Below are positions 1 to 6,733 of a stretch of 20,962 nt of DNA, in pieces. Position 1 is the stretch's first letter; the number at the start of each line of letters is the position of its first letter. The notes under the pieces were generated by a model that was not told the DNA's origin, ran no database searches, and was given only the letters and a program-made list of their open reading frames with translations. The stretch comes from an uncultured Prevotella sp. (GTDB lineage: Bacteria; Bacteroidota; Bacteroidia; Bacteroidales; Bacteroidaceae), in assembly GCA_900552675.1 (NCBI GenBank), contig USAI01000037.1:1-20962 (forward strand), written 5' to 3'. The position numbers were made by a program, and so were the translations under genes.

Positions 1-203
1 ATGTGCAACTTTTTACTCATATTTATCAACTTAAATTAATTCCGCCAACGGGTTAATTATCATTAATTGGACATTAATTATAGATTAATTATTCGCGCTT
101 CGCGCGATTTACTTAAACACAAATTGCCATAAATTATCCATGAATTATACAGGTAGGACGGGTGCAATAGTAAACACATGATGGCAATGGTAACCTAAGT
201 AGG
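1..203. other. AT-rich intergenic stretch at the window edge
   Basis: No open reading frame of useful length is visible on either strand. The DNA is dominated by scattered variants of ATTAATT (about positions 33-95) and holds a perfect small hairpin, TCGCGC-TTC-GCGCGA, at about 92-106. It lies just beyond the terminator of the candidate RNA at 204-467. It looks like degenerate intergenic repeat sequence; the gene that follows to the left is outside the window. Confidence 0.5.
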
Positions 204-236
204 ATAAAAAGAAACGGGCGGATTCACATCCACCCG
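204..236 (-). terminator. Intrinsic terminator of the candidate RNA
   Basis: On the minus strand a 9-bp stem (CGGGTGGAT / ATCCGCCCG) with a GTGA loop is followed by TTTCTTTTT. One pair is U-G in the minus-strand RNA but would be a C-A mismatch in the plus-strand RNA. The hairpin is therefore best formed by a minus-strand transcript. Confidence 0.75.
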
Positions 237-467
237 ACTCACACATTGAACGGATAATGTCCGTCCAAACCTTACAATTAATAACATTTAAAACCTCAAC
301 CTTCACAGGCTGACACAAATCACTATTTTTAATTTCTATATTTCATCTATCATTTTTGTCACGCTACATAGCATTGCTGGGGTGATAGAAACTGTAGGTT
401 TCTTACCCACGGATTGGTGTAGGCGTAACAGGCGCTATATCTGTTTATTACAAATACGCTACATATC
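204..467 (-). ncRNA. Candidate structured non-coding RNA, about 264 nt
   Basis: No protein is encoded here, but the minus strand has a complete transcription unit: a good Bacteroidota promoter at 472-503 and an intrinsic terminator at 204-236. The predicted RNA can fold locally. AGAAAC/GTTTCT, enclosed by GGGT/ACCC, makes one hairpin around 376-411. ACGGA-CATTA-TCCGT makes another around 250-266. The sequence ATGTAGCGT occurs twice (RNA sense of 361-370 and 456-465), and both copies can pair with the segment at 418-426. I found none of the conserved cores of RNase P RNA, tmRNA or SRP RNA. Bacteroidales-1 RNA or a 6S-like RNA are the known classes I would test first; I cannot confirm either by eye. 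The ends are inferred from promoter and terminator. Confidence 0.5.
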
Positions 468-471
468 TTTT

Positions 472-503
472 GCAAAAATAGTCATTATTTTTTATATTGC
501 AAA
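472..503 (-). promoter_or_regulatory. Bacteroidota-type promoter for the candidate RNA
   Basis: On the minus strand, TTTG at 500-503 is the -33 element and TATTTTTGC at 472-480 is a perfect TAnnTTTG -7 element. They are 19 nt apart, which fits the phylum consensus. The predicted transcription start is near 465-468. The promoter lies downstream of the cyclophilin stop codon, so it should serve only the RNA. Confidence 0.65.
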
Positions 504-539
504 GTTTTTCTCACAAAAGTAATGCTTTTGTAATGCTTT

Positions 540-1280
540 TTAACCAAGCACCTCTACTGTCATGCTAATATCGGTGGTAGGACGGTCGTTAGGAAGGGTG
601 TCGCAGCTCTGTATCTTGTCTACTACGTCGAGACCTTCCTCTACTTCGCCAAACACGGTGTACTGGCCATCAAGGTGTGGTGTGCCACCCAGCGTGGTAT
701 AGGCTTCGGTCTGTTCGGCGCTGAAACCCACGGGGTTAGCCTTGCAAATGTCTTGCGCCTCTTGCATCAGTCGGTCTTGCATCTCTTGCAGGCCAGCACG
801 GTCGCGGTTACGACGCATATCCATAATCTCGTCTTTATGATAGGTAACGAGGTCGTTGAAGGTGATGGTTACCTGGTTTTGCTTCATCTGCTTCTCCATC
901 TGCTTGAGCTGCGCGGGCTTATATACGTCGCCCCAAACAATGTAAAACTGGCTACCACTCGACTCGCGGTTAGGGTTTACCTCGTCGCCCAAACGGGCAG
1001 CACACAGGGCGCCACGCTTGTGAAAGAGGGCGGGCTGTATCTCAGCAGCGATGGTATAGTCGGGGCCACCAGCGCCTAACATCTTTCCAGCGGGTGCCTG
1101 ACGGCTGTCGGGGTCGCCACCCTGAATCATGAAGTTGGCTATAACACGGTGAAACAGTGTGCCATCATAGTAGCCTTCTTTGGCCAACTTGATAAAATTG
1201 TCGCGATGAAGGGGTGTTTCGTCATACAGGCGAACAGTGATGTCGCCCTGTGTAGTGTGTATTCTTACTTTTGTTGACAT
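540..1280 (-). CDS. Cyclophilin-type peptidyl-prolyl cis-trans isomerase
   Basis: This 246-residue protein should catalyse cis-trans isomerisation of X-Pro bonds as a folding helper. The cyclophilin fold is clear: FHRVI (43-47) followed by MIQGGDP (51-57) carries the catalytic Arg and Gln positions, and PHLDGQYTVFG (201-211) is the C-terminal signature. Between the core strand at GSQFYIVWG (109-117) and that signature lies an insertion of roughly 75 residues. It is rich in Met, Gln, Lys and Arg, probably helical, and absent from minimal cyclophilins of about 165 residues. There is no signal peptide, so it is probably cytoplasmic. ATG at 1280 gives a natural N-terminus. The gene follows the RNA methyltransferase by 36 bp on the same strand and is probably co-transcribed with it. 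Family assignment is firm; the substrate is unknown. Confidence 0.95.
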   Translation of the reverse strand: MSTKVRIHTTQGDITVRLYDETPLHRDNFIKLAKEGYYDGTLFHRVIANFMIQGGDPDSRQAPAGKMLGAGGPDYTIAAEIQPALFHKRGALCAARLGDEVNPNRESSGSQFYIVWGDVYKPAQLKQMEKQMKQNQVTITFNDLVTYHKDEIMDMRRNRDRAGLQEMQDRLMQEAQDICKANPVGFSAEQTEAYTTLGGTPHLDGQYTVFGEVEEGLDVVDKIQSCDTLPNDRPTTDISMTVEVLG

Positions 1281-1292
1281 TATTTCTATAAG

Positions 1293-1316
1293 TTAACGAG
1301 TTAACGAGTTGACAAG
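1293..1316. repeat. Three tandem octamers after the methyltransferase stop codon
   Basis: Three 8-bp units (ttaacgag, ttaacgag, ttgacaag on plus) abut the methyltransferase stop codon and fill most of the gap to the cyclophilin gene. The units are related to those of the array at 2186-2225 but are in the opposite orientation. Confidence 0.7.
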
Positions 1317-2120
1317 CTATGACTTGTGACACAACTGCCAAAATGCTACTGCCGAGGCGGCAGCAACATTGAGGGAGTCGACTTGATGCGACATGGGTAT
1401 GCGCACTACATAATCGGCCTGGGCTATGGTATCGTGAGGAAGGCCATCGCCCTCGGTGCCCATGATGATGGCCAGACGAGGCTCGGCCATCAGTTGCGGG
1501 TTATCGAGGGCCACCGACTTATCAGTAAGGGCCATGGCGGTCGTCTTGAAACCAAGGGCGTGAAGCGAGGTCAGCGGGGCTTCTATCCACGTCCAGGGCA
1601 AGAGGAAGACCGAACCCATTGACACGCGCACAGAGCGACGGTTGAGTGGGTCGCACGAGTTGGGGGTGAGCAGCACAGCATCAATGCCCAAGGCGGCAGC
1701 CGAACGGAAGATGGCACCTATATTGGTGGTATCGACCACGTTATCTATTACCACCACACGACGGGCATCGCGACAAACGGCCTCAACAGTGGGCATGGGG
1801 CGCCGCTGCATGGCACACAGCACACCACGGGTGAGCTTGTAACCAGTGATGCGGGTAAGAAGGTCGCGCGTACCGGTATAGACAGGCATCTGTGGGTGAC
1901 GAGCAATGATGTCGGCAGCGTCGCCTGTGATGTGTCGCTCTTCACACAACAAGGCCAAGGGCTGGTAGCCAGCATCAAGGGCTACACGTATCACCTTCGG
2001 GCTCTCGGCTATGAACAGTCCGTTCTCGGTTTCTACCTGATGGCGCAGTTGGGCTTCGGTAAGCGAATGAAATATCTCAACACCAGGATGGTTGAGCGAT
2101 GTGATGTTTATAATGGGCAC
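1317..2120 (-). CDS. SpoU/TrmH-family RNA 2'-O-ribose methyltransferase
   Basis: This 267-residue SPOUT enzyme is predicted to transfer a methyl group from S-adenosylmethionine to a ribose 2'-OH of rRNA or tRNA in the cytoplasm. Residues about 10-100 form the substrate-binding domain found in many family members. The catalytic trefoil-knot domain follows with all three motifs: N133-x-G-x-x-x-R139 (NIGAIFR), IIMGTEGDGL (218-227) and IPMSHQVDSLNVAAA (241-255). The start is GTG at 2120: an in-frame TAA lies six codons upstream, and the next residues (PIINITSLNHPG) look like a true family N-terminus. A promoter sits at 2232-2264. The exact methylated nucleotide cannot be told from sequence, so I give no gene symbol. 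The TAG stop touches the octamer array at 1293-1316. Confidence 0.93.
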   Translation of the reverse strand: MPIINITSLNHPGVEIFHSLTEAQLRHQVETENGLFIAESPKVIRVALDAGYQPLALLCEERHITGDAADIIARHPQMPVYTGTRDLLTRITGYKLTRGVLCAMQRRPMPTVEAVCRDARRVVVIDNVVDTTNIGAIFRSAAALGIDAVLLTPNSCDPLNRRSVRVSMGSVFLLPWTWIEAPLTSLHALGFKTTAMALTDKSVALDNPQLMAEPRLAIIMGTEGDGLPHDTIAQADYVVRIPMSHQVDSLNVAAASAVAFWQLCHKS

Positions 2121-2185
2121 GGTAGGGTTGCTTCTTTATGTTATTGTTTTACGTTTGACAACTTTAAACAAGTATGGGTAGTAGC

Positions 2186-2225
2186 TTGTCTACTTGTCTA
2201 CTCGTCTACTTGTCTACTCGTCTAC
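2186..2225. repeat. Five tandem octamers in the methyltransferase 5' leader
   Basis: Five perfect-length units of the form t[t/c]gtctac, ordered T T C T C at the variable base, run without interruption. The array begins at about the predicted transcription start of the RNA methyltransferase gene, so it should lie at the extreme 5' end of its mRNA. Confidence 0.85.
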
Positions 2226-2231
2226 TGCCAT

Positions 2232-2264
2232 GCAAAATTACACATTTTTCTGCAAGCAACCAAA
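2232..2264 (-). promoter_or_regulatory. Promoter of the RNA methyltransferase gene
   Basis: On the minus strand, TTTG at 2261-2264 and TAATTTTGC at 2232-2240 are separated by 20 nt. This is an excellent match to the Bacteroidota -33/-7 consensus. The start of transcription should fall near 2225-2228, giving a leader of about 105 nt. Confidence 0.7.
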
Positions 2265-2282
2265 TAATGGGACGGTGAGCAC

Positions 2283-2339
2283 AAAAAAAGCAGACACTCC
2301 AAGCGCCGCCATCATGAGCAAACGGCACAGGAGTGTCTG
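2283..2339 (-). terminator. Intrinsic terminator downstream of the glutaminase-like gene
   Basis: On the minus strand a 10-bp perfect stem (CAGACACTCC / GGAGTGTCTG, arms at 2330-2339 and 2291-2300) encloses an inner GCCG/CGGC pairing. It is followed within one base by a run of seven T. It lies about 160 bp past the stop codon at 2499 and just before the next promoter, so it insulates the two minus-strand units. Confidence 0.75.
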
Positions 2340-2346
2340 TTAGACA

Positions 2347-2421
2347 TAGTTCTTAGTTATCTTTTTATACGCGTATTTATATATATGGTATATGCTTATT
2401 GTAAGCAATATCTAAGAACTA
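2347..2421. repeat. 10-bp inverted repeat enclosing smaller palindromes
   Basis: TAGTTCTTAG (2347-2356) and CTAAGAACTA (2412-2421) are perfect inverted copies. Between them lie the palindrome ATACGCGTAT (about 2367-2376) and the hairpin GCTTA-TTG-TAAGC (2394-2406). It lies in the 3' region of the glutaminase-like gene. Function is unknown; it may be part of a 3' untranslated structure. Confidence 0.5.
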
Positions 2422-2498
2422 ATTTCACTTCTTTTTTGCTTCGTTTTATAGGGTTTTTCTATGCGGTTACACGGGTTATATGAAGGATGTAAGGGAGA

Positions 2499-5015
2499 TT
2501 ATTTACGAGCGGTGGCCATCTTATCGGCCAGCACCTTCATCCAAAATCCTCCTATCACCGAGCGTGCCTTAAAGCCTACCATGAGACCGGTCTTGGTGTC
2601 ATACCAATCGCTAATGGGCACACGCGACTGTGTTTCGTTGATATAATCGTATATCGGATCAACAAACTTCAAGAATGTCTTGTTGTCAGAGGCCATGGCC
2701 GCGGTCCACATTATCCAGTCGTTCTTGGTATAATCTTTTCTGACGTCGAGGGGCAAGCCATATTTGTTCTGCTTGGTGAGATAGAACTTTACCTCTTTCT
2801 GCATGGCGTTGTTGGGGAAGATGTTGATGTTCCACAACTTATCCCACACCATATTATATTTCTGGCTCCAGGTGTTGGGGCGGTCGAAAGCCAAACGATA
2901 GTGGTTGCCTTCGCGAGCAGTCTGCTCCCATTGTGTAGCCATGGCACGGGCCTTGGCCATGTATTTATCGGCCGTAGCGGCATCGCCCTTAATGCGAGCC
3001 ATCTCGGCAAAGCCTGCAACGCCCATAATAGCCTTGATAGAAAGGTTGGCGTTATGAGCCCAGTGGCCAGCAAAGTCGTCGGTGCAGAGCTGGTTGGCGG
3101 GGTCTTGACCATTATCTACGAGGTAGTCAGTCCAGGTTTTCAGCAAGTCCCAATACTTGTCTACATAGTGGGTGTTGCCCTCAAGCTTGGCAATGGTAGC
3201 GGCCAGCGTTATCATATTGCCTGCCTCTTCAAGGGGCATATCGCCCCCATACACCTGACCGTTGGCCTTAGGATATTGACCCAAGTCGTGGGCAGCAAAG
3301 GGTTTGGTCCAGCGACCCGACAGGCTATAATCGAAGATAGAGGTCATCATAGCCTTTTGCAGTTCGGGGTTGTAAACAAGGAAGAGGGGTGCCTCGGGAT
3401 AGGTGAGGTCGACGGTGTTGACGCAACCATTCGAGTTGTTCTCTTTCGAGAAGAACAACAGGTTGCCATCTTTATCCTGAAACAGCTTATGGGCGGCGAT
3501 GACGTGGCGGTATGAGCCCGACAATATCTCGGCATACTTGGCATTGCCGGCAGCAAAGGCATCGTCGTAGAGCTGCTTGTCCCACTGGCGACAACGCTGC
3601 ATAATGCTACTGTAACTGCTATTCAGCTTTTCAAACTGATCGAAAATGCTGACGTTGCCGTTATGAGCCCAGTAGCCTTTGTAGCGGTGGTACATATACT
3701 CGATGTCTTCAATCTCATCGTAACCGATAAGGGCATAGCTTGAGGCTTGGGCCACAGAACCAAAATTGTGCATATAGGCCAAGGTGGGAGCGGTGGCGGG
3801 CTTGCGGCTCACCAGCTGGTCATGGCTCTTGGGCAGGGTGCCATTGGCTAAGAACGAGGCCTTGATGTCGGCATCTAAGGCAAGGCTCACCTCGCCATTG
3901 ATGTTGGGAAGATAGAGGTAGCCCCAGTCGATGCAGATGCCATCGCCTGTCTTGGCCAGGATGGGCTGCTCAATGGTGCCAGTCTTTAGATAGGTAACAC
4001 CCTTATTGATAACGGTAGACGAAACGGTGGGCTGGTTGCTCTTATTAACGGCCAACAGGGTGCTGGCACCTAAATAAAACTGCACATCGTGGACCTTGTT
4101 ATCGGTAGAACGCACCTGATAAGAAATGTAATTGACGGGCGACGACAAGAGGTCGTAATCGTTGATGAGCATGGGGGCGGTGAACACGACGTCGAGGTCG
4201 ACGGGGCCACACGCAAAGGTGTAATAAGTAGAGGTGGCCAGCACGCTAACCGACTTCTGCTTAGCGGTTTGCACATCGGCATTGGGGGTGAGGATATTGC
4301 GATAGAGGCCAAAATCGGTATAAGCGCCACCCGTGGTGTTATGGCAATGGGCGGCAATAACGTTCTTGCCTTCTTTCAAGAGGCGCTTCAGATCAGGGGT
4401 GAGATGAAGCTTTACACCCTCGCGCCAGGTTTCGCCCGTATCGGCCACCTTGGTGCCGTTGATGTAGATTTCAAACACATCGTCGTGCGAATACATCAGC
4501 CACAGGTCAGAAGAAAGGTCGGCAGAGGTGAGGCTAAAGGTGCGACGAACATAGAGGTCGCTGTTCTGCTCACGCCAACGGGTGCGCACAAAGCTCAGGC
4601 CATCAGAACCCCAAGCAGCTTGGCCTTCTTTCCAGCCTTGGGCATCAAAATCGGGAGCTTGCCATCCGGCGTTTGGCGTCTGGCGAGTATATAGTCCGGT
4701 CCAAGGGCCTTCGTCGGCCATCGGAACAATGCTTTCTAATACAGAACGCTCGCTGGAACCCATAAAACGATAGGTTTTACCATCAACGCGCAATAAGCCC
4801 TCAAGGGGTTTTTCATCGTTGGTCCAGTGGCGGGTGTCGCCATCAGTAAGCTTATCATAGGGCGACCAAATAGAGAAATAAGGATCTGACACCACTAAAG
4901 GCACCGAAGGCAACCTTAGCGCTGTGCTTTTGTAAGGTTTGAACGTTTCGGTGTTCTGCGCCAAAGCAGCAACAGAAGCAACGAACGCCAGCATAGAAAT
5001 GAAAAGTCTTCTCAT
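2499..5015 (-). CDS. Secreted glutaminase A-like protein (DUF4964/DUF5127/DUF4965/DUF1793)
   Basis: The 838-residue product starts with a signal peptide (MRRLFISMLAFVASVAALAQ) and should be exported to the periplasm or surface. The N-terminus (about 25-85, with LRLPSVPLVVSDPYFSIWSP) matches the DUF4964 segment of the glutaminase A group. Residues about 105-240 look like an inserted beta-galactosidase-type jelly roll (GWQAPDFDAQGW, YVRRTFSLT, DDVFEIYINGTKV, GKNVIAAHCHNTTGG). The DUF5127 region resumes after it. DUF4965 and the all-alpha DUF1793 part fill the rest (DLTYPEAPLFLVYNPEL, LEEAGNMITLAATIAKLEG, GHWAHNANLSIKAIMG). Fungal GtaA hydrolyses glutamine, but many bacterial relatives are uncharacterised, so a carbohydrate or amide substrate is open. 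The gene stands alone with a terminator at 2283-2339. I could not pick its promoter with confidence. Confidence 0.85.
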   Translation of the reverse strand: MRRLFISMLAFVASVAALAQNTETFKPYKSTALRLPSVPLVVSDPYFSIWSPYDKLTDGDTRHWTNDEKPLEGLLRVDGKTYRFMGSSERSVLESIVPMADEGPWTGLYTRQTPNAGWQAPDFDAQGWKEGQAAWGSDGLSFVRTRWREQNSDLYVRRTFSLTSADLSSDLWLMYSHDDVFEIYINGTKVADTGETWREGVKLHLTPDLKRLLKEGKNVIAAHCHNTTGGAYTDFGLYRNILTPNADVQTAKQKSVSVLATSTYYTFACGPVDLDVVFTAPMLINDYDLLSSPVNYISYQVRSTDNKVHDVQFYLGASTLLAVNKSNQPTVSSTVINKGVTYLKTGTIEQPILAKTGDGICIDWGYLYLPNINGEVSLALDADIKASFLANGTLPKSHDQLVSRKPATAPTLAYMHNFGSVAQASSYALIGYDEIEDIEYMYHRYKGYWAHNGNVSIFDQFEKLNSSYSSIMQRCRQWDKQLYDDAFAAGNAKYAEILSGSYRHVIAAHKLFQDKDGNLLFFSKENNSNGCVNTVDLTYPEAPLFLVYNPELQKAMMTSIFDYSLSGRWTKPFAAHDLGQYPKANGQVYGGDMPLEEAGNMITLAATIAKLEGNTHYVDKYWDLLKTWTDYLVDNGQDPANQLCTDDFAGHWAHNANLSIKAIMGVAGFAEMARIKGDAATADKYMAKARAMATQWEQTAREGNHYRLAFDRPNTWSQKYNMVWDKLWNINIFPNNAMQKEVKFYLTKQNKYGLPLDVRKDYTKNDWIMWTAAMASDNKTFLKFVDPIYDYINETQSRVPISDWYDTKTGLMVGFKARSVIGGFWMKVLADKMATARK

Positions 5016-5498
5016 TTTCTTTAATATGTTTATAGTTATTAATATATCAATAAATTATCCTTGAACGCAATCTTGATGCCTAACAGAAATGCTAACATTG
5101 CCTGTTGAGATGTAACTTTTATTATTCAGAAAAATTCAAACTGATTATTGAAACTAAAATTTTTTATACACAATCACTGCGTATCGTTACCTTTTATCCT
5201 AAAAACTATTACCTTTTTATCTTATGAAGAAATTTATCTTTTTCATTTTGATGAATTTGGCTTTTGAAAGCCTTTGAAGGATGGAGGCCTCACGACTTCG
5301 CCCCCTCATGTTGCACTGCAAAATAACAAAAAAAGGAGGAAACAGAATAACAATATTTGTTCAAAAAATACAAATATTCAACAATTGAACGGATTTTGCT
5401 ATTCATCGACCGATTTTTCACCATTGTACGTACATTTGCAAGGCGAATAGCGAAAAATAATGTAACTTTGTAAGAAACATCAGTAAAGGAAGAAGGAA
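5016..5498. other. Divergent intergenic region between the glutaminase-like gene and menE
   Basis: This 483-bp AT-rich region carries the divergent control signals of both flanking genes. Candidate menE -7 boxes are at 5431-5439 and 5463-5470. A 17-codon ORF at 5224-5277 on plus (MKKFIFFILMNLAFESL) resembles the start of a signal peptide and then stops; it may be a decayed gene start. I see no tRNA or riboswitch. Confidence 0.5.
5463..5470 (+). promoter_or_regulatory. Candidate -7 element for menE
   Basis: TAACTTTG matches TAnnTTTG exactly, 28 bp before the menE start codon. A TTTG at 5435-5438 is 24 nt upstream, a little too far for the usual 19-21. A second perfect -7 match, TACATTTGC, lies at 5431-5439 without a clear -33 partner. 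Confidence 0.4.
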
Positions 5499-6575
5499 AT
5501 GACAATATTTGATTTTATCAATAGCTGGAACAATGATGACTGCTGCCTACAGGTGCATACAAGCGGGTCGACAGGCAAACCAAAGAACATGTTGGTGGAG
5601 AAAACAAGGATGATGAACTCGGCACGCATCACCTGCAACTTTCTGAACCTGAAGGCGGGCGACACGGCACTGCTGTGCATGTCGGCCGACTATATAGCGG
5701 GCAAGATGATGATTGTGCGAAGCATTGAACGTGGGCTGTGCTTGGTAAGCGAGAAACCTTGCGGGCATCCGCTTTCTGACGAGGCTTTGGGCACGGCCTC
5801 TCGGCTGAACTTTAAACGCACGTCGGCAGACAGCCTAAAGGCCACAATAACAGAAGAAGGAGCCTATCATCTTGATAATGATGACGCGCAACTTGATAAT
5901 AATGATGCGCAACCCCTCTTCTGTTTTGCTGCTATGGTGCCCATGCAGGTGTATAACAGCCTACTGATACCGAAAGAGCGCGCCCGGCTGGCTCGTATCA
6001 AACACCTTATTATTGGTGGGGGCGCCATTGATGATGCTTTGGCTGCCGAACTAAAGACCTTGCCTAATGCGGTGTGGAGCACCTACGGCATGACTGAAAC
6101 GTTATCGCACATAGCCCTTCGACGCCTCAATGGCCCCGATGCCAGCCTTTGGTACACGCCTTTCGACAGTGTGCAGGTGCAACTAACCGATGAAGGATGT
6201 CTGGTGATTGATGCACCACAGGTTACGCCCCACCCTATCATAACAAACGATATTGCCGAAATTGTAACAACACCCTACACACGCTTTCGTATAAAAGGAC
6301 GCAAAGATAACGTGATATGCAGCGGCGGAATAAAGATACAAATTGAAGAGGTAGAAGACCTCTTACGCCCTCACCTATCACGCCCCTTCTTCTTGACGAA
6401 AAAGAAAGATGAAAAGTTTGGAGAGATAGCGGTGATGCTGACCGAAGATGAACAGGTAAATAAGGTAGAAAATATATGCAAACAGGTGCTGCCTCGCTAC
6501 TTCGCACCTAAAGAATATATATATGTAAACAAGTTGCCAATGACAGAAACAGGTAAGCCACGTAGAAAAATTTAA
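5499..6575 (+). CDS. menE: o-Succinylbenzoate-CoA ligase (AMP-binding)
   Basis: This 358-residue adenylate-forming enzyme should activate o-succinylbenzoate with ATP and CoA, a late cytoplasmic step of menaquinone synthesis. Diagnostic motifs are HTSGSTGKPKN (20-30, phosphate-binding loop), YGMTETLSH (A5 motif), RFRIKGRKDNVICSGG (A7/A8 hinge) and TGKPRRKI at the C-terminus with the catalytic lysine near 353. It is shorter than the roughly 450-residue enzymes of Gram-positives, as is common in Bacteroidota. An in-frame 21-bp duplication gives LDNDDAQ-LDNNDAQ at residues 125-138. No other men gene is next to it here, so the assignment rests on motifs and size; another small acyl-CoA ligase is possible. 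The stop codon is followed at once by a strong terminator. Confidence 0.85.
   Translation: MTIFDFINSWNNDDCCLQVHTSGSTGKPKNMLVEKTRMMNSARITCNFLNLKAGDTALLCMSADYIAGKMMIVRSIERGLCLVSEKPCGHPLSDEALGTASRLNFKRTSADSLKATITEEGAYHLDNDDAQLDNNDAQPLFCFAAMVPMQVYNSLLIPKERARLARIKHLIIGGGAIDDALAAELKTLPNAVWSTYGMTETLSHIALRRLNGPDASLWYTPFDSVQVQLTDEGCLVIDAPQVTPHPIITNDIAEIVTTPYTRFRIKGRKDNVICSGGIKIQIEEVEDLLRPHLSRPFFLTKKKDEKFGEIAVMLTEDEQVNKVENICKQVLPRYFAPKEYIYVNKLPMTETGKPRRKI
5871..5912 (+). repeat. In-frame 21-bp tandem duplication inside menE
   Basis: Positions 5871-5891 and 5892-5912 match at 19 of 21 bases and encode LDNDDAQ then LDNNDAQ. This adds an acidic stretch to the large N-terminal domain and looks like recent slippage. 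Confidence 0.8.
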
Positions 6576-6626
6576 CGGAATTTATTGGAAGCATGAAGGT
6601 TCCTTCTTCCAATAAATTCCGTTTAT
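6576..6626 (+). terminator. Strong intrinsic terminator of menE
   Basis: A perfect 16-bp inverted repeat, CGGAATTTATTGGAAG (6576-6591) and its complement (6606-6621), has a 14-base loop and is followed by TTTATAT. It begins directly after the menE TAA codon. Confidence 0.8.
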
Positions 6627-6633
6627 ATATGTG

Positions 6634-6733
6634 CGTAAACGATAATTGTTTACAGCTATTCAGAAAGGCGTAAACGATTAACGTTTGCAGCTATTCAAAA
6701 GAAAACGTTTAACGTTTGCAGCTATTCAACAGG
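6634..6733. repeat. Three tandem 31-35 bp repeats overlapping the GH125 3' end
   Basis: Copies start near 6634, 6669 and 6702. Each combines an AAACG...CGTTT (or GTAAAC...GTTTAC) dyad with the shared core CAGCTATTCA. The innermost copy includes the last codons and stop of the GH125 gene; the other two lie beyond the stop. Each dyad could fold in RNA, so the array may help end transcription. Confidence 0.75.

Larger units (their letters stand above)
2121..2498. other. Intergenic region with promoter, repeat array, terminator and hairpins
   Basis: No credible gene is present. From right to left it holds a dyad region (2347-2421), the terminator for the glutaminase-like gene (2283-2339), the methyltransferase promoter (2232-2264) and, in the 5' leader of that gene, an octamer array (2186-2225). 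Confidence 0.6.

Noticed and set aside
215..270. TPP riboswitch on the plus strand
   Set aside because: A short GGATAATG-like match was seen, but the CTGAGA core and the matching helices are absent and no thiamine gene follows.
2901..3515. Long plus-strand ORF of 204 codons
   Set aside because: It lies wholly within the minus-strand glutaminase-like gene, has no recognisable domain, and its reading reflects the codon bias of that gene.
4089..4694. Plus-strand ORF of 201 codons
   Set aside because: Antisense shadow of the same glutaminase-like gene with low-quality, Gly/Val-rich translation.
5016..5200. Promoter for the glutaminase-like gene
   Set aside because: AT-rich candidates such as TCAGTTTG were seen on the minus strand, but none matched both -33 and -7 boxes with proper spacing.
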